A DNA stretch of 15,337 bases from JABCPE02 sp963518845. GTDB lineage: Bacteria > Bacteroidota > Bacteroidia > Flavobacteriales > Weeksellaceae. Position 1 is the first letter of the stretch; the number at the start of each line of letters is the position of its first letter. The notes under the pieces were generated by a model. The model was given only the letters and a program-made list of their open reading frames with translations, did not search any database and was not told the DNA's origin. The DNA is taken from assembly GCA_963518845.1 (NCBI GenBank), contig CAUQKV010000034.1, forward strand, positions 1 to 15,337, given 5' to 3'. The translations under genes were made by a program, and so were the position numbers. This document shows, one piece after another, positions 1 to 8,400 of this stretch.

Positions 1-1079
1 TGGATATTGTTAGAAACTCTTAGTTTGTTTTCTACCATCTGAGCGATTAGAGCAGATTTTTCGTTTGCTATGATTTGTTTAGCTCTGTCTTCTTCAGTGA
101 TTTCTGGATTAGAATACATTACCCATTTTACTAGGAATGCTTCTGGGATTTTTAGGAAATCTTCTTTGTAGATTTGTTCTAAAACTTTGCTTACGAATAC
201 AGCTTCAGAATTTTGTTTGAAGAAATCATCCAATTCAGATTTTACTCTTGCTTTTAGTTCTTCTTCAGATTTGATTTCGTCTTTTCCGTAAACTTTATCG
301 AATAATTCTTGGTTAAGCTCAGCATCTTTTAATTCAAAGATTTCCTGAACTTTTACTTGGAATTTTTCATTTCCTAAGTGTGTGATTTCTATATCATGGA
401 AACCTAGCTCTCTTGCAAGTTCGTTTTCGTTTGCTTTTAATTCTTCTGCTGAGATTTCTTTAGTTTCACCTACTTTTAGTCCTTTTAGAATAGGGAAAAT
501 AGCAGTGTTTTCTTCTGTTGCAGAAAGATATTTAGGCTTGTGCACAGGTTTTGCATCACCTTCCACGATTTCAGTAACTTCAAAGTTAATGTGAGAGTTT
601 TTCGTTGCTTTTTCTTTCACAACTTTTTCTGCAAACCTTTTTTGCATATTTCCTACGCTCTTCATTACTTCTTTGTCAGTAGCTTCTACTTCATAGTATT
701 CAGCAGCGTATTTAGATAAGTCGATTTCGAATTCTGGTTCGAAACCGATTTCAAAACTTACAGAAACCTCCTCAGCATTAAAATCTAATGCCTGTGTATC
801 CTGTGGAATAGGCTGTCCTAGAAGTCTTATGTTGTTATCAGCAACATATTTGTCCAAAGACTCAGAAATCTTTCTGTTGATTTCTTCTAATGTAACAGCT
901 TCTTCATATTGTTTTTTGATAAGGCTCATAGGCGCTTTCCCTTTTCTGAAGCCAGGTATAGTTGCTCTTTTAGCATAAGAGTTTAGTGCATCATCTACTT
1001 TTTCCTTGTAATCTGATTTATTCAGTGTAATTGTAAGTAAAGCACTTACATCATCGTGGTTAGTTCTCGTAACATTCAT
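1..1079 (-). CDS. tig: Trigger factor, ribosome-associated chaperone (3' end cut by window)
   Basis: Trigger factor docks at the ribosomal exit tunnel and shields nascent chains in the cytoplasm. Reading the minus strand from the ATG at 1079-1077 gives 359 complete codons with no stop, so the C-terminus lies beyond base 1; family members are usually about 430-450 residues. The ribosome-binding signature G-F-R-K-G-K-A-P is at residues 43-50. It is followed by the long acidic and helical chaperone arms. The middle (about 150-240), where an FKBP-type PPIase domain sits in E. coli, keeps only a weak match (K-G-L-K-V-G-E-T), so prolyl isomerase activity is doubtful. A second ATG at 1075-1073 is in another frame and stops after nine codons, so 1079 is the start. 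The gene is divergent from rpoB and has a -7 box just upstream (1102-1109). Family call is confident from the signature and overall pattern. Confidence 0.93.
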   Translation of the reverse strand, partial: MNVTRTNHDDVSALLTITLNKSDYKEKVDDALNSYAKRATIPGFRKGKAPMSLIKKQYEEAVTLEEINRKISESLDKYVADNNIRLLGQPIPQDTQALDFNAEEVSVSFEIGFEPEFEIDLSKYAAEYYEVEATDKEVMKSVGNMQKRFAEKVVKEKATKNSHINFEVTEIVEGDAKPVHKPKYLSATEENTAIFPILKGLKVGETKEISAEELKANENELARELGFHDIEITHLGNEKFQVKVQEIFELKDAELNQELFDKVYGKDEIKSEEELKARVKSELDDFFKQNSEAVFVSKVLEQIYKEDFLKIPEAFLVKWVMYSNPEITEEDRAKQIIANEKSALIAQMVENKLRVSNNI

Positions 1080-1101
1080 TTTCCTGAAAATTTTTAAAGT
1101 G

Positions 1102-1109
1102 CAAAAGTA
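1102..1109 (-). promoter_or_regulatory. Bacteroidota-type -7 box for tig
   Basis: On the minus strand this reads TACTTTTG, an exact match to the Bacteroidota -7 consensus TAnnTTTG, 22 bases before the tig ATG. I find no TTG at the usual 17-23 bp upstream, so the -33 element is weak or absent. Position relative to the gene and the exact -7 match are the support. Confidence 0.6.
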
Positions 1110-1263
1110 CAATTTTTTTGTTTAAAAAATATCTTTTTTCTATGTGAATTTTCTCATAAATCTATGATTTTATTTTAAGTGTAATAAATACTGATTATCA
1201 ATAAGTTATAAATTTAACTAAAATTAACTTTAATTTTTTACTAAATATTTCCCAAAAATAAAT

Positions 1264-1271
1264 TATATTTG
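1264..1271 (+). promoter_or_regulatory. Bacteroidota-type -7 box upstream of the structured RNA and rpoB
   Basis: TATATTTG is an exact TAnnTTTG match. Transcription would start about 5-8 bases downstream, near 1277-1280, immediately before the long hairpin at 1284-1387. No clear TTG lies 17-23 bp upstream. It is the best promoter candidate for rpoBC in the window. If it drives rpoB, the 5' untranslated leader is about 310 nt. Confidence 0.55.
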
Positions 1272-1278
1272 CAGACCA

Positions 1279-1459
1279 TTTTACGCTATTGGAAAATTTA
1301 TAGACATGCATAGACATTGAACAACTCTTATACATTGTTGTATAGGGGATTTCGTATTTTGTGTATGTGTATAACTGATAAATGGCGGGATGGGAAAAAT
1401 ATTTTGCACTACGCTGTGAAAAGATATACCAGTGTTGCAGTTAGAAAAGGCTGATTTTT
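1279..1459 (+). ncRNA. Candidate structured RNA (6S-like rod or rpoB leader)
   Basis: The RNA after the -7 box folds by hand into a long rod. C1284-U1290 pairs with A1381-G1387. U1299-G1303 pairs with C1375-A1380, with G1377 bulged. A1306-U1317 pairs with G1361-U1372 with one mismatch. C1325-A1334 and U1339-G1348 form a 10-bp apical stem closed by UUGU. An 8-nt one-sided bulge (1291-1298) interrupts the lower rod. A weak stem, AGTTAG with CTGATT followed by T's (1439-1459), could end a transcript of about 180 nt. A rod of this kind with an internal open region, just after a promoter, is how 6S RNAs look, and a flavobacterial 6S class (6S-Flavo) is known. I cannot test this against its model. 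It could equally be a regulatory leader of rpoBC, or a chance fold in AT-rich sequence. Confidence 0.35.
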
Positions 1460-1590
1460 AGGATGGTGATGGGAAGGAGGTTTCTGATAGCGTGGATACA
1501 AAATCTTTCATTGTCATCATTTCTTGATTTGGTTCTTTTCTGATATTTTTCTGTGAACAAAATATTTTACTAACATTCTTAGAGTTTTTT

Positions 1591-4500
1591 ATGAGCAAAT
1601 CAAAAACGATGAAAGACACTCAGGGAAATCAAAGGATTAATTTCGCTTCTGCAAGAGGAGTGGAAGTTCCTGATTTCTTGGATATTCAGGTGGAATCATT
1701 CAAAGAGTTTTTCCAGCTGGATACATTGCCTGAGGACAGAAAAAAAGAAGGTCTATACAAGACTTTTCAGGAAAATTTCCCAATTACAGATTCTAGAAAC
1801 CAATTTGTTTTGGAATTTTTAGATTATATGATAGATTCTCCTCGTTATTCTATCGATGAATGTATCGAGAGAGGGCTTACATATAGCGTTCCACTAAAAG
1901 CAAGGCTAAAATTATATTGTACAGATCCAGAACACGAGGATTTCGAAACTGTTATCCAAGATGTGTATCTAGGGCCAGTTCCGTATATGACGCCTTCTGG
2001 GTCGTTCATTATCAATGGAGCAGAAAGGGTTGTTGTAACCCAGCTTCACCGTTCGCCAGGGGTGTTCTTTGGGCAGACTTATCATGCTAACGGAACTAAA
2101 CTTTACTATTCAAGAATTATTCCATTTAAAGGGTCTTGGATGGAATTTACTACGGATATCAATAATGTGATGTATGCATATATTGACCGTAAGAAAAAAT
2201 TACCTTTCACTACTTTATTAAGAGCTATTGGTTATGAATCTGATAAGGATATTCTTCAGATTTTTGACTTGGCAGAAGAAGTAAAAGTGAACAAAGCTAA
2301 CCTGAAAAAAGTAGAAGGAAGAACTTTGGCTGCCAGAGTTCTAAATACTTGGTTCGAAGACTTTGTAGATGAAGATACAGGAGAGGTAGTTTCTATCGAA
2401 AGAAACGAAATTATCCTTGATAGAGAGACTATTCTAGAAAAAGAACATTTGGATTTGATTCTTGATTCTGGAGTAAAAACTATCTTGTTGCACAACGAAA
2501 ACAGCAGCGAGTTCTCTATCATCCAAAATACATTACAAAAAGACCCTACAAACTCTGAAAAAGAGGCTGTGGAGTACATCTATCGTCAGTTGAGAAATGC
2601 TGATCCGCCAGATGAAGAAACAGCTAGAAAAATCATTGAAAACTTGTTCTTCTCAGAGCAGAGATATTCTTTGGGAGAGGTAGGTAGATATAGATTAAAT
2701 AAAAAATTAAACTTAAATATCCCTGTTGAGACAGAGGTTCTTACGAAAGAAGATATTATCGCTATCGTTCGTCACTTGATAGAACTGGCTAACTCTAAAG
2801 CTGAGGTGGATGATATCGACCACCTTTCTAACAGAAGAATTAAAACTGTTGGAGAGCAGTTGGCTGGTCAGTTCGGAGTGGGACTTTCTAGAATCGCTAG
2901 AACGATTAAAGAAAGAATGAATGTTCGTGATAATGAGATATTTACACCATTGGATTTGGTTAATGCTAAGACATTGACTTCTGTGGTTAATTCATTCTTC
3001 GGAACCAACCAGTTGTCTCAGTTTATGGACCAGACGAACCCGCTTTCTGAGGTGACTCACAAGCGAAGACTTTCTGCACTAGGGCCTGGTGGTCTTTCTA
3101 GAGAAAGAGCAGGTTTCGAGGTGCGAGATGTCCACCATACGCACTACGGAAGAATTTGTCCAATCGAAACGCCAGAAGGGCCAAACATTGGTTTGATTTC
3201 TTCTTTGGGATGTTATGCTAAAATCAATAATTTAGGTTTCATAGAAACGCCTTATAGAAAAGTAGAAAATGGAAAAGTAGACTACAAATCTGCTCCTATA
3301 TACTTGAATGCAGAAGATGAGGAATCAAAAATCATCGCACAGGCTAATATCGACATTAAAGAAGATGGAACTATCTTGACAGAGAGAGTTATCGCTCGTT
3401 TGGATGGAGATTACCCAGTGGTAGAGCCAGAGCAGGTTAATTTGATAGACATTGCACCGAACCAGATTTCTGGTATTTCTGCATCTCTAATTCCGTTCTT
3501 GGAGCATGATGACGCGAACCGTGCATTGATGGGATCAAACATGATGCGTCAGGCGGTACCGCTACTAAGACCAGAAGCTCCTATTGTAGGAACTGGACTG
3601 GAAAGACAAGTAGCAAAAGACTCTAGAGTATTGATAAATGCTGAAGGAAAAGGAGAAGTAGAATATGTGGATGCAGATAAAATCGTTATCAAATACGAAA
3701 GAACAGAGAATGAAGATTTGGTTTCTTTCGAATCTGCGACTAAAACTTACTATTTGACCAAATTTAGAAAAACCAACCAATCTACGACTATCACTCTAAA
3801 ACCTATCGTGAGAGAAGGTGATAAGGTAGAAAAAGGTCAAGTTCTTTGTGAAGGGTATGCTACTGAAAACGGTGAATTGGCATTGGGTAGAAACCTAGTG
3901 GTAGCGTTCATGCCGTGGAAAGGATATAACTTTGAGGATGCTATCGTAATCAATGAAAAAGTAGTTCGTGAGGACTGGTTTACTTCTATCCATATAGATG
4001 AATATTCTTTGGAAGTTCGTGACACTAAACTTGGTATGGAAGAGCTTACAGCAGATATCCCGAATGTATCAGAAGAAGCTACCAAAGACCTTGATGAAAA
4101 TGGTATGATTAGAATCGGAGCGGAGGTAAAACCTGGCGACATTCTTATCGGGAAAATTACTCCAAAAGGAGAGTCTGACCCTACACCAGAAGAAAAACTA
4201 TTGAGAGCTATCTTCGGTGATAAGGCTGGTGATGTGAAAGATGCTTCACTGAAAGCTGACTCTTCATTGAGAGGGGTAGTAGTTGATAAAAAACTATTCT
4301 CTAGAAACATTAAAGATAGAAAGAAAAGAAGTGAAGAAAAACTAAAATTAGAAGAGGTAGAAAACAAATTCCAAAAAGAGTTTGACAGCCTTAGAAATAC
4401 TTTGCTTGAAAAACTAAATGCTATCGTAGGTGGAGAGACTTCACAAGGAGTTAAAAACGACCTTGGAGAGGAAATTATCGGGAAAGGTAAATTTACGATG

Positions 4501-5412
4501 AAACTCTTGTCTAGCATAGAGGACTACAACACCGTGAGCGGTGCTGACTGGACTGCAGATGAGGAGAAAAATGCATTGGTAAATACCTTGATTAACAATT
4601 ATAAAATCAAGTTTAATGATTTACAAGGAGTTAAAAACAGAGAGAAATTCACTATTTCTATCGGGGATGAGCTTCCTACAGGAATCATTAAATTAGCTAA
4701 AGTATATATCGCTAAGAAGAGAAAACTGAATGTAGGGGATAAAATGGCAGGACGACACGGTAACAAGGGTATCGTTTCTAGAATCGTTCGTCAGGAAGAT
4801 ATGCCTTTCTTGGAAGATGGAACACCAGTGGACATTGTACTAAACCCACTAGGGGTACCTTCGCGTATGAACATTGGTCAGATTTACGAGACAGTTCTTG
4901 GATGGGCAGGTAAGAAATTAGGATTGAAATTTGCGACACCTATCTTTGATGGAGCAAGTCTAGATCAGATTACAGAATACACAGACCAAGCAGGTCTTCC
5001 TAAATACGGAAATACATATTTGTATGATGGAGGAACAGGAGAAAGATTTACTCAGCCAGCTACTGTGGGAGTTATCTACATGCTAAAACTAGGACACATG
5101 GTAGATGATAAGATGCACGCTCGTTCTATCGGTCCTTACTCTCTTATCACGCAGCAGCCACTCGGTGGTAAAGCACAGTTTGGTGGTCAGCGTTTCGGAG
5201 AGATGGAGGTTTGGGCTCTTGAGGCGTTCGGAGCGTCTAACATCCTGAGAGAAATCTTGACTGTGAAGTCTGATGATGTCATGGGTAGAGCGAAAACTTA
5301 TGAAGCAATTGCAAAAGGTGAATCGATGCCAGAACCAGGTATCCCAGAATCATTCAATGTATTGCTGCACGAGTTACAAGGTCTTGGACTTGATGTAAGA
5401 CTTGAAGAATAA
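1591..5412 (+). CDS. rpoB: DNA-directed RNA polymerase subunit beta
   Basis: The beta subunit forms one pincer of RNA polymerase and part of the active site. At 1273 residues it has the full length seen in flavobacteria. The rifampicin-binding cluster is at 474-497 and keeps the susceptible residues Q477, F478, D480, H490 and S495 (E. coli Q513, F514, D516, H526, S531). The P-E-T-P-E-G-P-N block follows. The catalytic-face motif G-Y-N-F-E-D is at 778-783, and G-D-K-M-A-G-R-H-G-N-K-G carries the NTP-contacting lysines K1051 and K1059. The C-terminal clamp region G-G-K-A-Q-F-G-G-Q-R-F-G starts near 1192. A lysine- and glutamate-rich, probably coiled stretch (about 905-960) lies where beta-subunit lineage insertions occur. 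The ATG follows an AT-rich leader without SD, as is normal here. rpoC begins 71 bp downstream, so the two are almost surely cotranscribed. rplL is not adjacent. Confidence 0.99.
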   Translation: MSKSKTMKDTQGNQRINFASARGVEVPDFLDIQVESFKEFFQLDTLPEDRKKEGLYKTFQENFPITDSRNQFVLEFLDYMIDSPRYSIDECIERGLTYSVPLKARLKLYCTDPEHEDFETVIQDVYLGPVPYMTPSGSFIINGAERVVVTQLHRSPGVFFGQTYHANGTKLYYSRIIPFKGSWMEFTTDINNVMYAYIDRKKKLPFTTLLRAIGYESDKDILQIFDLAEEVKVNKANLKKVEGRTLAARVLNTWFEDFVDEDTGEVVSIERNEIILDRETILEKEHLDLILDSGVKTILLHNENSSEFSIIQNTLQKDPTNSEKEAVEYIYRQLRNADPPDEETARKIIENLFFSEQRYSLGEVGRYRLNKKLNLNIPVETEVLTKEDIIAIVRHLIELANSKAEVDDIDHLSNRRIKTVGEQLAGQFGVGLSRIARTIKERMNVRDNEIFTPLDLVNAKTLTSVVNSFFGTNQLSQFMDQTNPLSEVTHKRRLSALGPGGLSRERAGFEVRDVHHTHYGRICPIETPEGPNIGLISSLGCYAKINNLGFIETPYRKVENGKVDYKSAPIYLNAEDEESKIIAQANIDIKEDGTILTERVIARLDGDYPVVEPEQVNLIDIAPNQISGISASLIPFLEHDDANRALMGSNMMRQAVPLLRPEAPIVGTGLERQVAKDSRVLINAEGKGEVEYVDADKIVIKYERTENEDLVSFESATKTYYLTKFRKTNQSTTITLKPIVREGDKVEKGQVLCEGYATENGELALGRNLVVAFMPWKGYNFEDAIVINEKVVREDWFTSIHIDEYSLEVRDTKLGMEELTADIPNVSEEATKDLDENGMIRIGAEVKPGDILIGKITPKGESDPTPEEKLLRAIFGDKAGDVKDASLKADSSLRGVVVDKKLFSRNIKDRKKRSEEKLKLEEVENKFQKEFDSLRNTLLEKLNAIVGGETSQGVKNDLGEEIIGKGKFTMKLLSSIEDYNTVSGADWTADEEKNALVNTLINNYKIKFNDLQGVKNREKFTISIGDELPTGIIKLAKVYIAKKRKLNVGDKMAGRHGNKGIVSRIVRQEDMPFLEDGTPVDIVLNPLGVPSRMNIGQIYETVLGWAGKKLGLKFATPIFDGASLDQITEYTDQAGLPKYGNTYLYDGGTGERFTQPATVGVIYMLKLGHMVDDKMHARSIGPYSLITQQPLGGKAQFGGQRFGEMEVWALEAFGASNILREILTVKSDDVMGRAKTYEAIAKGESMPEPGIPESFNVLLHELQGLGLDVRLEE

Positions 5413-5483
5413 TAGACAAAATGAGATACAGAAACTCAGATTATATTATGGCTTAAAGTTCTTTTAATCTAAAAAAAATAAAA

Positions 5484-8400
5484 ATGTCAAATAAAAATAA
5501 AACAAGTAGATTTAGCAAAATCACGATAGGTTTAGCATCACCAGAATCTATTCTCCAAGAATCCAAAGGAGAGGTTCTAAAGCCTGAAACTATCAACTAT
5601 AGAACGCACAAACCAGAGAGAGATGGTCTGTTTTGTGAGAAAATCTTCGGACCTGTAAAGGACTATGAATGTGCTTGTGGTAAGTATAAGAGAATAAGAT
5701 ATAAAGGTATCGTCTGCGACCGATGTGGGGTAGAAGTTACCGAGAAAAAAGTACGAAGAGAGCGTATAGGACACATCAATTTGGTGGTTCCTATTGCGCA
5801 CATCTGGTATTTCCGTTCCCTTCCAAACAAAATAGGATATCTTCTTGGATTGCCTTCTAAGAAGCTGGATATGATTATCTACTACGAAAGATATGTAGTT
5901 ATCCAGCAGGGGATTGCGAAAAAAGCAGATGGTTCTGACTTTGATGAGATGGAATTCCTTACAGAGGAAGAATACCTAGATGTATTAGACTCTATTCCTG
6001 CTGAAAACCAGTATCTTGATGATTCAGACCCAAATAAATTCATTGCAAAAATGGGGGCTGAAGCTATCGAAGATTTATTGAAGAGAATAGACCTTGATGA
6101 GCTTTCTTATGATTTGAGACACAAGGCTCATAACGAAACTTCTAAACAAAGAAGAACAGAGGCGCTGAAAAGGCTTTCTGTGGTGGAAGCATTGAGAGGA
6201 GCAAACACGAGAATGATTAACCGCCCAGAGTGGATGGTGATGCGTGTGCTTCCTGTTACGCCGCCAGAGCTTAGACCTCTAGTTCCACTTGATGGTGGTC
6301 GTTTCGCTACTTCGGATCTGAATGACCTTTACCGAAGAGTAATCATCAGAAATAACCGTTTGAAGAGATTGATGGAAATCAAAGCTCCAGAGGTTATCTT
6401 GAGAAATGAGAAGCGTATGCTTCAGGAGGCGGTAGATTCATTGTTTGATAATACAAGAAAATCTTCAGCTGTAAAATCTGAATCAAACAGACCACTGAAA
6501 TCACTTTCTGATTCATTGAAAGGAAAACAAGGGCGTTTCCGTCAGAACTTGCTAGGTAAGAGGGTGGACTACTCTGCGCGTTCGGTTATTGTCGTAGGGC
6601 CAGAGCTTCAGCTTCATGAGTGCGGTATCCCTAAGGATATGGCGGCAGAGCTTTATAAGCCATTCATTATCAGAAAATTGATAGAAAGAGGAATCGTAAA
6701 AACGGTAAAATCAGCGAAGAGAATTATCGACAGAAAAGAACCTGTTGTATATGATATTTTAGAGAATGTGATGAAAGGACACCCAGTTCTTTTGAACCGT
6801 GCGCCTACGCTTCACAGACTTGGTATTCAGGCATTCCAGCCTAAGATGATCGAGGGGAAAGCTATCCAGCTTCACCCATTGGTAACGACAGCCTTCAACG
6901 CCGATTTCGACGGTGACCAGATGGCAGTTCACTTGCCACTAGGTCCAGAGGCTATTTTGGAAGCACAATTATTGATGCTTGGTTCTCAGAATATCTTGAA
7001 CCCTGCGAATGGTTCGCCTATCACTGTCCCTTCTCAGGACATGGTATTGGGGCTTTATTTCATGACGAAAGAAGCTCACTCTACCGATGATTATAAAGTG
7101 AAAGGTGAAGGCCTAGTATTCTACTCTCCAGAAGAGGCAGAAATAGCCTATGCAGAAGGAAAAGCATCACTGAATGCGAAAGTAAAATGCCGTTTGACTT
7201 TGAAAGAAAACGGAGAACTTGTAACGAAACTTATCCCAACTACAGTAGGTAGAATTTTGTTTAACCAAATTGTACCGAAAGAAGTAGGATATATAGATAC
7301 ATTATTGACTAAAAAATCGCTGAGAGATGTCATCGGTACTATCCTTGCGGAGACAGATTTCCCTACTACGGTGAAATTCTTGGACGATATGAAAAACCTT
7401 GGTTATATGAACGCCTTCAAAGGAGGACTTTCATTTAGCTTGGCGGATATCGTAGTTCCAGAGGAGAAAAAACAAATGATCGCTCAGGCGGTGGAAACTG
7501 TGGATGGCATCAAGGACAACTATAACATGGGGCTTATCACGGATACAGAGCGTTATAACCAAGTTATCGATGTTTGGACAAATACCAATGCAGGTCTTAC
7601 AGAGATGATTATGAGCAGAATGAAAACCGACCAAGGTGGATTTAACTCTGTTTATATGATGCTAGACTCTGGAGCGAGGGGATCTAAAGAACAGATTCGT
7701 CAGCTCTCTGGTATGCGTGGTTTGATGGCAAAACCTCAAAAAGCTGGTTCTACAGGAGCGGAAATCATCGAAAACCCGATTGTAGCCAACTTTAAAGAAG
7801 GTCTTTCTATCCTAGAATACTTCATCTCTACCCACGGGGCTAGAAAAGGTCTTGCGGATACGGCGCTTAAGACTGCCGATGCAGGATATTTGACAAGAAG
7901 ATTGGTGGATGTGGCTCAGGATGTGATTATTACAGAAGATGACTGTGGTACACTGAGAGGAGTAGAAGTTTCTCCATTGAAGAAAAATGACGAAATCGTA
8001 GAAAAACTTTCTGAAAGAATTTTGGGTAGAGTTTCTCTTCATGATGTATATGATCCAGAAACGGATGAACTTATCGTAGCAGCAGACCAGATTATCAGCG
8101 AAGCTTTAGCGAAGAAAATAGAAGATGCTGGAATCGAGACGGTAGAAGTTCGTTCTCCACTAAGCTGTGAGGCTAAAAAAGGTATCTGTGCGAGATGTTA
8201 TGGTAGAAACTTGGCAACTGGTAAGATGATTCACATGGGTGAAGCTGTGGGAGTTATCGCAGCGCAGTCTATCGGGGAACCAGGTACACAGCTGACACTG
8301 AGAACCTTCCACCAAGGGGGTACTGCAGGGAATGTCTCTGTAAATCCTTCCATCACAGCGAGAAGAGATGGTATCGTAGAAATGGATGAGGTAAGAACCA

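Larger units (their letters stand above)
1080..1590. other. Noncoding divergent region between tig and rpoB (511 bp)
   Basis: No convincing protein gene on either strand. From left to right it holds the tig promoter, a very AT-rich spacer (about 1110-1260) with nothing else I can identify, a strong plus-strand -7 box (1264-1271), a long imperfect hairpin (1284-1387), a weak terminator-like stem (1439-1459), an isolated SD-like AAGGAGGT (1474-1481) at the foot of a possible stem, and a pyrimidine-rich stretch up to the rpoB start. In most bacteria rplL directly precedes rpoB. Here no rplL, rplJ or remnant of either is visible. Confidence 0.8.

Noticed and set aside
382..594. A 70-codon plus-strand frame antisense to tig
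   Set aside because: The minus strand clearly encodes trigger factor here; the plus-strand peptide is low-complexity Ser/Phe.
1382..1444. A 20-residue frame in the rpoB leader
   Set aside because: Too short and without coding character; its start overlaps the stem of the RNA candidate and nothing supports translation.
3837..4517. A 226-codon open frame on the minus strand inside rpoB
   Set aside because: It is antisense to conserved rpoB codons, rich in Ser/Phe from reversed Lys/Glu codons, has no family resemblance and no promoter.
5421..5456. An 11-residue frame between rpoB and rpoC
   Set aside because: Chance-sized and without a convincing translation context; treated as intergenic spacer.
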